A stretch of 37,587 bases of DNA from Pseudobdellovibrionaceae bacterium (GCA_030591685.1 JAUVAX010000023.1:1-37587), one strand, 5' to 3'. Counted from the stretch's first letter, positions 1 to 8,048 are shown. The notes: generated by a model not told the origin, from the sequence alone. Translations and numbers: made by a program.

Positions 1-525
1 CACACAAATATAAGCGCACTTGCCGCACCCAACACATTGAGTTAAATCAATCTGCGGGACCCCTTCCTTGTCTTTTGAAAGGGCGTTCACTCCGGCGGGG
101 CAGCTTTTAAAGCAGTAGTCACAGCGTTGGCCCTGAGTGATGAGGCAGTGCTCTTTTTTAACATGTGCAGTGGCAAATTTTAGCCGCTCAGGGCCCTCTG
201 AGAGTTTGAGCGCCTGGGGCTCGCAGGCCGTTATACACGGCATGTCTTCGCAGTACTCACAGGGCTTGTGATAAGGGTCAATAAAGGGAGTTTTAATGTT
301 TATACCAGCAGAGACAGCGTCGACCAGGTGAATTGCCTCATGGGGGCAGGCTGTTTTGCAATCTCCACAACGCGTACAGGAGATTAAAAACTGATCCTCA
401 GGGATGGCCCCCGGGGGTCGAATGAAGTGTCGTTTAAACTTCATCTTTAGGCCCACTTTAGCCGCATCTATGGCTACTTTTTTGCCTTTTTTAAGCCCAA
501 GTTTAAAAAAATTTCTACGGTCCAA
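1..525 (-). CDS. NapG-like periplasmic ferredoxin, second copy, cut by left edge
   Basis: The 175 visible codons are the N-terminal part; the gene runs off the left edge. Translation starts at TTG (525) after AGGAG with a 5-base spacer, and that ribosome site overlaps the stop of the upstream gene, so the two are probably coupled. The N-terminus MDRRNFFKLG resembles a twin-arginine signal. Cysteine groups follow in the NapG order: CTRCGDCKTACP, CEYCEDMPCITACEP, CLITQGQRCDYCFKSCP, and the start of a fourth, CVGCGKCAYIC. This predicts four [4Fe-4S] clusters. In the NapG family such proteins relay electrons between NapH and periplasmic acceptors. It is the second NapG-like protein of the operon (the other is at 3719-4291). 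Family is confident; which reductase it serves is unknown. Confidence 0.85.
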   Translation of the reverse strand, partial: MDRRNFFKLGLKKGKKVAIDAAKVGLKMKFKRHFIRPPGAIPEDQFLISCTRCGDCKTACPHEAIHLVDAVSAGINIKTPFIDPYHKPCEYCEDMPCITACEPQALKLSEGPERLKFATAHVKKEHCLITQGQRCDYCFKSCPAGVNALSKDKEGVPQIDLTQCVGCGKCAYICV

Positions 526-533
526 AAGAACTC

Positions 534-2156
534 CTAGTAACTGCTGCGCATAACCATGGGTTGAATTACAAACCAAAGGCTAAGCATTCCAATTAAAAAT
601 AATAACACGTAGTGAGTGGTAAATAAAATACGTGTCTGCCCAAGGGTTCCATTAATGTTTTGTATCACCGCGCCCGTGCGCTCTTTAAGTACCTTAACTG
701 AATAGTAAAACCCAAGAGAGATCATAAAAAGCTGAATCCATCTCACTGCAGAGTGGGCTAAAAGGGGGGCTGGCTCAAAGCCCTTAAGTCCAAAAAGGTC
801 CCAGCCGTATCCAAAGGGGTCATTAATGAGGGGGACAAGGTTCGAACCCTCGCCTAAAAAATGCATGGTGTTGTGCCCCACATGGTAGCCAAGAATTAAG
901 GGTATAAAGGCATAAATAAGTTTAGCGCTAATATTTGGTGATTTTAACCGACCATCAACAAAGGCGCAAAACCCTTTATAGAGCGCAAAGGCAAGAGTTA
1001 AAATTAAAATCATAAGTAATGTAAAGGCCGAGAAGTAATTTAAACCCATATAACCCTCTAAAAAGCCGGTCCATTTAAACCAGAGAGGGATCATGGTTAT
1101 CCCATGAAAGTAAGTGAGCACAACGATAACAAAAGCCATCAAGGTCTCATCTTTTCTAAAGCGATTGACCTGTGCTAACCCCGTAGCAGGAGGGCGTAAC
1201 TTTAGAGTTAGGTTATTAGAGTTACAAGAGCGCACACACTCGGTGCAAAGAGTGCAATAGGTGTCCTCTTTTAACTTAAAGGGCACAAGGCTCGTCGGGC
1301 AGGGTGTCGAGTACGGTCCCCCTGTAACACACTCCTTTGTGGTACAAGAATTACAAACATCATCACTTTTTGTTCTTAACTCGAGGGGCGAAAACTGGGC
1401 ATAGACCCCGCTAATGCTCCCCACCGGGCAAACATAGCGACAAAAGGCTCTTTTTTTAAAAACAAGGGCAAAAACAATAGTACTGCCCACAACAAAAAGC
1501 CCCAGTAGGGCCGTTAAGTAAGAGTTATAAGCCACCTCGGCGCCTAACTCTAACCAAGTTAGGACTATAAATAAAACGATGGCAGGGTAAATATTCGAAA
1601 GCGCTCGGGGCCATTTAATATTTAAACTCTGTACTTTGCCCTGAATTCGATGAACCCAACCAAACTGAAAGAGATTTGCAAAAAAGTCCCACGGGCAAGC
1701 AGCACAAAAAAACTTTCCGCCAAAGGCGACAAAAAACACAAGCAGTGTCCACCAAAAAAGCCATGTAAAGGGGGCGGCAAAGTTTGCGCGCGTTCGTCCA
1801 AAAAGACCTGTAGCAATGACTAAAATAAATAACAAGGCAGGGATAACCCTAATAGCAAATGAAAAATAGCGTGACTTTATAGCGCGCTCAACCCCAATAA
1901 TATTAAATAGGTCATATCTTTTTGAGCTTTTAGCGCTCGCCCTTTTTCGAACAAAAAGACCGGCTAAAACAAAAAACACAAGAACTAACGAAAGTCCGAG
2001 GTAATCATTAACCCCTAAACTATGACTCATTATATGCCCTTGATGGGTTTCGGCGCTACTTTGATGGTTCATTTCACTATGGTCGTGGGGGGCTTCGTCG
2101 ATGCTTTGATGGTTCATTTCACTATGGTCGTGGGGGGGGGCGGTATTGTTTTTCAA
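534..2156 (-). CDS. NapH-like membrane polyferredoxin with His/Met-rich N-terminus
   Basis: Predicted integral membrane iron-sulphur protein of 540 residues, about twice the usual NapH length. It begins at TTG (2156), which overlaps the previous stop as TTGA, with AAGGGG upstream. Residues 1-42 are hydrophilic and contain HDHSEMNHQS twice, then HQGH, a pattern typical of copper- or metal-binding segments. Several membrane segments follow, with CAACPWD and CRYVCPVG motifs as in NapH, NosR and CcoG, then further cysteine groups (CNSC, CVTGG, CPTS, CTLCTECVRSC). The C-terminal half has membrane segments with histidines (YHVGHNTMHF) that could bind haem or metal. I infer a quinol dehydrogenase or electron-transfer role. 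Met14 and Met43 are alternative starts that would remove much or all of the His-rich part, but neither has a clear ribosome site. Confidence 0.8.
   Translation of the reverse strand: MKNNTAPPHDHSEMNHQSIDEAPHDHSEMNHQSSAETHQGHIMSHSLGVNDYLGLSLVLVFFVLAGLFVRKRASAKSSKRYDLFNIIGVERAIKSRYFSFAIRVIPALLFILVIATGLFGRTRANFAAPFTWLFWWTLLVFFVAFGGKFFCAACPWDFFANLFQFGWVHRIQGKVQSLNIKWPRALSNIYPAIVLFIVLTWLELGAEVAYNSYLTALLGLFVVGSTIVFALVFKKRAFCRYVCPVGSISGVYAQFSPLELRTKSDDVCNSCTTKECVTGGPYSTPCPTSLVPFKLKEDTYCTLCTECVRSCNSNNLTLKLRPPATGLAQVNRFRKDETLMAFVIVVLTYFHGITMIPLWFKWTGFLEGYMGLNYFSAFTLLMILILTLAFALYKGFCAFVDGRLKSPNISAKLIYAFIPLILGYHVGHNTMHFLGEGSNLVPLINDPFGYGWDLFGLKGFEPAPLLAHSAVRWIQLFMISLGFYYSVKVLKERTGAVIQNINGTLGQTRILFTTHYVLLFLIGMLSLWFVIQPMVMRSSY
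2059..2137. repeat. in-frame 45-bp tandem duplication encoding the metal-binding motif
   Basis: A 34-bp sequence at 2059-2092 recurs without mismatch at 2104-2137. The copies are offset by 45 bp, exactly 15 codons. It lies in the 5' end of the NapH-like gene and doubles the encoded motif PHDHSEMNHQS. Perfect identity at synonymous positions suggests a recent duplication. Confidence 0.95.
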
Positions 2157-2737
2157 CTGGGGACCCCTTTATTTTTATCACTAACATCATTGCGACCCGT
2201 AATGAGCTTTAGTGCGATCACAAACAAGAAAAACAAAGCAATAACAATGTAGAGGCCAAACTTTTGAAAAAACGTTTTTGTAATTTGAAAGGGGATCGTT
2301 ATCTCTACAGATTTTCCATTAGGGTCTTTAAAGCTTGCGGTGAGCACAAGGTCATCTTGTTTTGATATTTCTTTTTGAATGACAAAAATGTTTTCTTGCT
2401 CAGGCGGGGCCAACTCAGTGGCATGAACTAAACTATTGTGCGAAAAGATTTTAAAGCTCGCTGGGTTTTTATAAACTTTATCAGCCTTTATGTCGTAGAT
2501 ATAAAGGTATATGCGAACACTATCAGGGGCCTCGACTTGCTCTAAATTTAGGCCTTGAAAATTATAAACGGTGACATAGACCTCGTAATCGGGAGTTTCT
2601 TTTATAAATTCTAAATAAGGGATCTGAGGGTAGTTTTCAAAATAACTAAAATGGGGGAGCCCTTTATAGTGGTGCGAAAAAACAAGTAGGGGGAATAAAA
2701 AAAATATCGTGCCACAGGCCCAATTAAAGAGTTTCAT
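2153..2737 (-). CDS. unrecognised membrane-anchored periplasmic protein of the nap-like operon
   Basis: I do not recognise this 194-residue protein. It starts at ATG 2737 after a strong AGGAGGT site. It overlaps the end of the preceding napH-like gene by 14 bp and abuts the next gene by a TTGA overlap, so it is firmly inside the operon. An N-terminal signal peptide (about residues 1-21) is followed by SHHYKGLPHFSYFENYP, rich in His and aromatic residues. A domain with beta-strand-like alternation follows, then one transmembrane helix near residues 163-182 and a short basic tail. The topology suggests a periplasmic domain anchored at its C-terminus, reminiscent of FixH/YtkA-type assembly proteins. 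That resemblance is only by general shape. A role in cofactor insertion or assembly for the adjacent ferredoxins is inference. Confidence 0.7.
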   Translation of the reverse strand: MKLFNWACGTIFFLFPLLVFSHHYKGLPHFSYFENYPQIPYLEFIKETPDYEVYVTVYNFQGLNLEQVEAPDSVRIYLYIYDIKADKVYKNPASFKIFSHNSLVHATELAPPEQENIFVIQKEISKQDDLVLTASFKDPNGKSVEITIPFQITKTFFQKFGLYIVIALFFLFVIALKLITGRNDVSDKNKGVPS

Positions 2738-3710
2738 GTTCGACCTCCTGATTAGAGTTTAATTTTAGATTAAGTTTTTGATAAATAGGGTTAAGCCCCA
2801 GGTTAATGTGCCCTTTTGGGCAGTTGTCTACACACTTCATGCAAAGATGGCACGAATAGAGCTGACCTTCTTTAGGGAACAAATCCAGAGGGCACACTGT
2901 CTTACACATAGTGCACCGGCTGGGGCAGGCTTTTTTATCAGCCTTTAGTGTGAAGAGGCTAAATTTACCAATATATGAGAGCAAAAACCCTGTGGGGCAA
3001 ACGGATTTGCAGTACTCATCGGGCACAAGCCCTATATCAAGCACCAAAAGGGCTATTAAAAAATAAATCCCAATTGTAAAATTTGAAAATACAATGATAG
3101 AAAATATCTCTTGAGTAAAAGCAATGTAGGGTAAGATAAAATGCCAAACCCAAGCCCCAAAAAATTGAGTGACAATAAGCCCGCCCCAAAAAACAATCAC
3201 TCGCGTTGTGGGCTCAAGTTTAACAGTCATAAGAGGGATTTTCATTTTCAAAAGATAGTGTCTAATTTTACCTGTGATCGCGTACAACACAGTCATCGGG
3301 CAGAGCCAGGCGCAAAACACTCGGCCAAATAAAAAGGCGATTAAAAAGGGCACTAAACCCCCTAAAAAATACTTTACAGGAAAGCTAAAAGAATTGAGCA
3401 AACTAGATATTAAACCTAGGGGGTCTGACATAGGTACGCCGAGCACAGTAAAAGCCCATAGGGAGCCGTTATTAGAGGTGGCGGCTGTAACCGGGTCCTC
3501 CCACGGAGAATAAAGTATATCAAGCCCCGCATAGAGCTTGCCCGCAGCAGGACCGCTGGCTAGCGAAACAACGTGCGAGTGGTTGTGTGCAATTTTATTG
3601 TTAGCATACCAATTACTGACAGGGATAAAAATAAAAAACAAAACAACACTTATAAGAAAAAAATATCTTATATACTGGTACTTTGATTTTTTAAGCCGTC
3701 TTTTTTTCAT
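2724..3710 (-). CDS. napH: NapH-like quinol dehydrogenase, membrane ferredoxin
   Basis: In the NapH family this membrane protein oxidises menaquinol and passes electrons through NapG to the periplasmic nitrate reductase. I chose ATG 3710 (MKKRRLKK) because AAGGA lies just upstream; the longer reading frame would overlap the preceding gene. A basic N-terminus leads into membrane segments. Two CxxxCP motifs follow (CAWLCPM and CKSVCPTG), as expected for NapH. The cytoplasmic C-terminal part has two ferredoxin groups, CPSRCTMCKTVCP and CHLCMKCVDNCP. The length of 328 residues is close to family size. It lies directly after a NapG-like gene, the usual pairing. Confidence in the family is high; the exact electron acceptor is inferred. 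Confidence 0.85.
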   Translation of the reverse strand: MKKRRLKKSKYQYIRYFFLISVVLFFIFIPVSNWYANNKIAHNHSHVVSLASGPAAGKLYAGLDILYSPWEDPVTAATSNNGSLWAFTVLGVPMSDPLGLISSLLNSFSFPVKYFLGGLVPFLIAFLFGRVFCAWLCPMTVLYAITGKIRHYLLKMKIPLMTVKLEPTTRVIVFWGGLIVTQFFGAWVWHFILPYIAFTQEIFSIIVFSNFTIGIYFLIALLVLDIGLVPDEYCKSVCPTGFLLSYIGKFSLFTLKADKKACPSRCTMCKTVCPLDLFPKEGQLYSCHLCMKCVDNCPKGHINLGLNPIYQKLNLKLNSNQEVEHETL

Positions 3711-3718
3711 GAGTCCTT

Positions 3719-4291
3719 CTAAACGGGTTTTACTCTTATGGCCTGGGGCATATGTATACAGGCCTGTTCGCAAAGGCCGCAGCCCACACAAAAATCAGGG
3801 TGTACAGTGGGCTGTTCGTAGAGGCCCACAGTTAAAGCCTTTCCTGGAAAGGGGCAAGCGCGGTAGCAAACGCCACACGTTCTGCCGTGGTACGAAAAAC
3901 AAAGATCTTTATCTACAGAGGCCGTCCCCATTTTTATTTCTTTATTGATGACCTCCATATCTCGAGAAGTTTCAGTGAGGGCCCCAGTGGGGCACACCTC
4001 TGTGCAGCGCATGCATAAGGTACACGCTTTGCTGCGAGCTACAATTGTGGGGGTGTGTACATTTTCAAAACCGTGTTCAAAACCGGCCATCTCGATGCAG
4101 TCATTAGGGCAGGCAGTAGCGCATTTAAAACACCCAATGCATTGTTCTTTAAATTGGCTTTCTTTAAGAGCCCCGGGGGGGCGCAAAAATCGTTTTCTTT
4201 TTCTAAGGTTTCTTTTTGCCGAAATATAAAAAATCGGCAAAAAGAGAACAACAGCACTTAATAGTGCTAAAAGAAAGCGCCTTCTGTTCAT
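3719..4291 (-). CDS. napG: NapG-like four-cluster ferredoxin
   Basis: This protein of 190 residues has a basic start (MNRRRFLLALL) that could be a Tat-type signal or a membrane anchor, followed by a basic stretch and RPPGAL. Four cysteine groups follow in NapG order: CIGCFKCATACP, CTLCMRCTEVCP, CFSYHGRTCGVCYRACP and CVGCGLCEQAC. They should hold four [4Fe-4S] clusters. The start ATG shares one base with the TAA stop of the cytochrome gene (TAATG), indicating translational coupling. It probably sits between NapH and the periplasmic acceptor. NapF is an alternative name, but the four-cluster layout and pairing with napH favour NapG. This is the first of two such genes in the operon. Confidence 0.83.
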   Translation of the reverse strand: MNRRRFLLALLSAVVLFLPIFYISAKRNLRKRKRFLRPPGALKESQFKEQCIGCFKCATACPNDCIEMAGFEHGFENVHTPTIVARSKACTLCMRCTEVCPTGALTETSRDMEVINKEIKMGTASVDKDLCFSYHGRTCGVCYRACPFPGKALTVGLYEQPTVHPDFCVGCGLCEQACIHMPQAIRVKPV

Positions 4292-4977
4292 TACTCACGA
4301 CTTCTCAAGTAAGAAACAATGTTGTTAATTTCTTTAAGGCTTATGTTGGCCATGCCTCGGTTGTGACCAAACCCTCTCATCGCTGTGCCGGCTCGACCTA
4401 CTTCAATAGTTTTTTTAATGTAGTCATCAGAGGCGACTTTTAAAAATCCAGAAAGTCCAATCCCCGGCCCTGAGCCGCCTTCAGCATAACCCGATCCAGT
4501 AGGTCCGTGGCAAGAGGAGCAGTAGGTTTTAAAAGAGGCTTCGCCAGCCTTTGGGTCGCCGCTAATTTTTTTGTTCCAATCGACTTTGTAGTCTCTGAAA
4601 GTAGCGTAGTTATTTTGCCATGACCGAATGTAAGCAACAACGTCGTCGACCTTATTGGCCACATTAGGCATCACTTTGTAGCCCATCATTGAGGTCCCTG
4701 GTCGGCCCTCCAAAATGGTCCTTTTAATAAAGTTGTCATTAGCGAGCCCTAAAAAATCGGGGCTATTTAGTCGCGGGCCGAGGCCGGCCCGGCCGACTCC
4801 GTCAGCTTGGTGACAGGCCGCACACATTTGATTAAAAACGGTTTTGCCGCTTTCAACCTGTGCGGGGTCTAATTTTACCGTGGTTGCGCTTGGCAAAGGG
4901 AGTGCCTCTTGGCGCTCTTTGCTTTTAGTACAACCAACAAGTCCAAGAGCGATGATTATAAAAAATATTTGTTTCAT
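4291..4977 (-). CDS. di-haem cytochrome c lipoprotein
   Basis: Two class-I cytochrome c domains are joined in one 228-residue lipoprotein. I start it at ATG 4977, giving a signal peptide with lipobox LVGC (Cys16); the longer frame adds five residues without a better ribosome site. Haem motifs CAACH (52-56) and CSSCH (153-157) are each followed by methionine-containing segments (GTSMMGY, GTAMRGF) that may supply the sixth ligand. The gene follows the molybdoenzyme by 15 bp and is coupled to napG. No NapB or NapC is visible, so this cytochrome is the likely electron donor to the reductase. That functional replacement is inference. The fold resembles general electron-carrier cytochromes rather than NapB. 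Confidence 0.87.
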   Translation of the reverse strand: MKQIFFIIIALGLVGCTKSKERQEALPLPSATTVKLDPAQVESGKTVFNQMCAACHQADGVGRAGLGPRLNSPDFLGLANDNFIKRTILEGRPGTSMMGYKVMPNVANKVDDVVAYIRSWQNNYATFRDYKVDWNKKISGDPKAGEASFKTYCSSCHGPTGSGYAEGGSGPGIGLSGFLKVASDDYIKKTIEVGRAGTAMRGFGHNRGMANISLKEINNIVSYLRSRE

Positions 4978-4992
4978 TGTTGTGATCCCCAT

Positions 4993-7701
4993 TTATGATA
5001 GTTTTTCAATACGTGCTGCTAATTTTTTAAAATCCACCTGTCCCGAAACCGGGTCAAAGGCCCGACTTGAAACAGCGTTGACTAACCATTTGTTTTTCTT
5101 CGGGTCAGCAGAGTCGGCAACAGATAAGTTCCAGGGGCTAAACATATAACCCTTAGGGACTGTGTTTCTTGCCGGCTTAACTACTGAGTCTAAGCCAATA
5201 GAGACTCGCGCTTGGTACTCCCCACGCCTGGTAATGAGCTTAACCCACTCGCCATCTTTTACGCCCAATTCTTTTGCGTCTTCGGGGTGCATTTCAACGT
5301 ACTGCTCAGGCACAAGTTTACGTGTTGTACCTGATCTAATTGTTTTTGCTGTATGAAAATGCTCATAAACAACACCGAGGCCTAACCAGAAGGGGTACTT
5401 GTCTTTTGGTATCTTATTCCATTTCTTGCCTCGATGTTCGAAGTCAGGCAAGTCAGGGGTGAGGGCCATATCTCTGGCCTTGACCAATAAATCTAAATTA
5501 TCTATGGCAAAAAAGTCTTTTTCTTGACCAAGCTTCATGAGTTCTTTAGTGATCTCTTTTCTCTGAGAGTAATCTTGATCACAAAAATGCATATGTAGCT
5601 TGCCGTCTTTATGTCTAAATGATCCGTAAGGTTTTTTTGACCACTTGCCCTCTTGGCCCATGTAGCGTCTTTTTGTTCCGCCAGCCATTGCAATTTCAGC
5701 TGTTGGGGCCGGCCACTGGATGCCTCTTAAATCTCTAAGCTGATCATAAAGGCCCTTGCCGGTCTTTTTTTCAACCTCTAGCATGCCGGTAATATCTGAA
5801 TCCGTCCCCTTAGAGGCTTTTACAAAATCTCTAAAGACTTCTTCGGGATCGTAAAATCCGTTTTTCTTTCTCTTATAAGGGAATATTTTATCAGGGTTTA
5901 GCCCGAGCTTTTTAGCAATAAGCTTACCCTTGTCGATAACCATGTCCATGTCTGGTCGGGTGCCCTTAATGGGGTTTCCGGTGCCGTCACATACATAAAG
6001 TCGTCGCTCGGATTGTATATAGACCCCTCCGACCCATTCGCCCCAAGTTGCTGCTGGTAAAATAACATCAGCATAAAGGTTGTTAGGGGCGTGTTTGTAA
6101 ATTTCTTGAACAACAGTAAAAGTTTTAGCAAGAGCGGGTCGGACTAAGTTATGGCTGTCTGGTAAGTCTATATGCGTGGCATAGATTAAGAACATGGCGT
6201 TCACTTCGCCTTTAATCGCTCGCTCCATCATACCAATGGCCATCCCGGGGTTTTCTTGTGTGGCAACTTTTGCTAAATTTTTTCGAGGTATTCCCCAAGC
6301 GTCGGCCATCTTGTTTCGGTGAGCTGTGTTTTTTATGCCGATATTAAACGGGAGTCGACCAGTGAGGCCCCCTGTTAGGCGCTCGCCCATAGCGTTGGGT
6401 TGACCTGTTTGTGAATGACCACCACAGCCAGGGCGCCCTATGTTTCCGGTAAGGGCCATAAGGTTAACTAAGCTGACAGTATTGTTTTGCCCATGGAGAT
6501 GTTGGTTGTACCCAATGCCCCAAATAGACAACACGCCGCCCTTACCCTTTTTTCGCCCTTTAACAGAGGCTTCAGCCCAGATCTTAGCAATTTTATAGAT
6601 CTCTTTTGCAGGGACCATTGTCATGTCTTCGACTTTTTTGGGGTTAAATTTAGCTTTCACTTTTGCAATGTAATTTTCCCATCCATCGACATTCTTTTTT
6701 AAGAATTTGTAGTCTACAGCCTCAGGGTGCTTTTCTAAAATGGCATAGGCTATGGCGTTTTGGATAGAGATATCACCGTTGATTGTTTGAAAGTGATAAG
6801 AGTTTTTTGGGTTTATTTCCTCAAGACCCTGAACCGTTCCTGTTCGTCTTGGGTCAACAACTAATGTAGGTATGTTTTTCATTTTTTTATGATCGGCGGC
6901 TCGCCAAAACAAAATGGGGTGGGCCCCTCGGGGGTTGTGCCCCCAAAATATGATCATGTCAGACTCTTCAACGTCATCATAGCAAGTGGCGGGGGTATCT
7001 GACCCGAAGGTTTTAAAATAACCAGTCACTGCAGAAGTCATACACATGCGGGCATTGGCCTCAATAGTGTTTGAGCCCATGATCCCTTTCATAAAAATGT
7101 TCTCTAGGTACTGCCCCTCTAGTGTAAGCTGGCCAGAGCCGTAAAGACCAATAGAGTTTCCTCCGGTTTTTTTAATGATTTTTACTATATGGTCGGCAAC
7201 AAGCTCTTCGGCTTCGTCCCATGTGGCTTCTCTAAAATCACTGAGTTTAAATGAGCCTTTGGTTTTAGACACGTGCCCTTTAAGGGGGTCTGACATGTCC
7301 TTTCTAATAAGGGGTTTTGTTAAGCGATCCACATAGATGGCCTCAGAAGAGGCAAGGCCCTTAATACACTGAAGGCCCTTGTTTGTCGGGTGATCCTTGT
7401 CAGGTATAACGCCAACAATTTTACCCTTTTTTACTTGTAGTATTGTTCCACACCCAACTCCACAATAGGGGCAGGCGGCTAATAGATTGTTTTTAGACTC
7501 TTTATTAGTGAGCTCATACTCCTCTTGCTTTGTGGAAATGGTGCCGTGAGCTTTATTAGAAGTTAGCGCGCCGAGGGCTGTTGCCGCGACACTCGCTCCG
7601 GCAGATGTTTTAAGAAAATTTCGTCGCCCAAAGCTTGTAGGGGTATGATCTTCTGGTATTCTCTCCATGATTTCGTCTTGTTTTTCACTTTTGTTTTTCA
7701 T
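4993..7701 (-). CDS. napA: NapA-type periplasmic molybdenum oxidoreductase (probable nitrate reductase)
   Basis: Catalytic subunit with a bis-MGD molybdenum cofactor, most likely reducing nitrate to nitrite in the periplasm. ATG 7701 is preferred over an upstream frame start because GGGGAG lies 8 bases before it. The Tat motif FGRRNFLKTSAG covers residues 25-35. One [4Fe-4S] cluster is bound by Cys77, Cys80, Cys84 and Cys112, and NARMCMTSAV supplies the Mo-ligand Cys220. The segment GQPNAMGERLTGGLTGRLP resembles the NapA segment near the active site. At 902 residues it is longer than the roughly 830 of E. coli NapA and nearer to epsilonproteobacterial forms. The cluster motif CPYCGVGC is more NasA- or Fdh-like, so another substrate cannot be excluded. 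No NapD maturation gene is visible. Confidence 0.83.
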   Translation of the reverse strand: MKNKSEKQDEIMERIPEDHTPTSFGRRNFLKTSAGASVAATALGALTSNKAHGTISTKQEEYELTNKESKNNLLAACPYCGVGCGTILQVKKGKIVGVIPDKDHPTNKGLQCIKGLASSEAIYVDRLTKPLIRKDMSDPLKGHVSKTKGSFKLSDFREATWDEAEELVADHIVKIIKKTGGNSIGLYGSGQLTLEGQYLENIFMKGIMGSNTIEANARMCMTSAVTGYFKTFGSDTPATCYDDVEESDMIIFWGHNPRGAHPILFWRAADHKKMKNIPTLVVDPRRTGTVQGLEEINPKNSYHFQTINGDISIQNAIAYAILEKHPEAVDYKFLKKNVDGWENYIAKVKAKFNPKKVEDMTMVPAKEIYKIAKIWAEASVKGRKKGKGGVLSIWGIGYNQHLHGQNNTVSLVNLMALTGNIGRPGCGGHSQTGQPNAMGERLTGGLTGRLPFNIGIKNTAHRNKMADAWGIPRKNLAKVATQENPGMAIGMMERAIKGEVNAMFLIYATHIDLPDSHNLVRPALAKTFTVVQEIYKHAPNNLYADVILPAATWGEWVGGVYIQSERRLYVCDGTGNPIKGTRPDMDMVIDKGKLIAKKLGLNPDKIFPYKRKKNGFYDPEEVFRDFVKASKGTDSDITGMLEVEKKTGKGLYDQLRDLRGIQWPAPTAEIAMAGGTKRRYMGQEGKWSKKPYGSFRHKDGKLHMHFCDQDYSQRKEITKELMKLGQEKDFFAIDNLDLLVKARDMALTPDLPDFEHRGKKWNKIPKDKYPFWLGLGVVYEHFHTAKTIRSGTTRKLVPEQYVEMHPEDAKELGVKDGEWVKLITRRGEYQARVSIGLDSVVKPARNTVPKGYMFSPWNLSVADSADPKKNKWLVNAVSSRAFDPVSGQVDFKKLAARIEKLS

Positions 7702-7895
7702 TAAGGCGTCTCCCCTGTGCGAACGTTCTTGAGCCGTTGCCGTTATCATCCTGTATATACTATCTATTGGTATGATACCCGGCGGTCAAGGGTAAGAAAA
7801 GTGGAATTTAACTTGGCCTCAAGCGGAGCAGTTTTTAAAAACAAACCGGCTCGGCATTTAGGAAAAATATTCACAATATTTAACAAAAAAAGATT

Positions 7896-7931
7896 AATAC
7901 TGACTCAAAAACCAACAAATACTGGGTCAAA
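7896..7931. promoter_or_regulatory. direct repeat with 22-bp period, candidate activator sites
   Basis: AATACTGACTCAAA at 7896-7909 recurs as AATACTGGGTCAAA at 7918-7931, matching at 12 of 14 positions. The 22-bp period is about two helical turns, typical for tandem protein binding on one DNA face. The pair lies about 200 bp upstream of napA. Confidence 0.4.
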
Positions 7932-8012
7932 GTTACCCTGAAATAGATATATGGTAATTCTTTGAGTGAAAACACAGTGGGGGGTATTATTTTTTTTGTT
8001 TAAAAAAATGAA

Positions 8013-8048
8013 GCGGCGCTTCAATCATTTTACAAATTGAAGCTCCGC
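8013..8048 (-). terminator. intrinsic terminator of the small secreted-protein gene
   Basis: A 13-bp stem with one mismatch (8013-8025 with 8036-8048) has a 10-base loop. On the minus strand it is followed by TTCATTTTTTT. It sits about 55 bp after the stop of the gene at 8102-8569 and before the nap-like operon, so it should insulate the two. Confidence 0.7.

Noticed and set aside
3711-3791. N-terminal extension of NapH at the longer frame start
   Set aside because: It would overlap the napG-like gene by about 70 bp and puts 27 non-hydrophobic residues before the natural start; AAGGA precedes ATG 3710.
5898-6131. Frames overlapping napA, xseA, uvrA and mrcA in other phases
   Set aside because: They lie inside clear genes, lack ribosome sites and family patterns, and follow from codon usage of the true gene.
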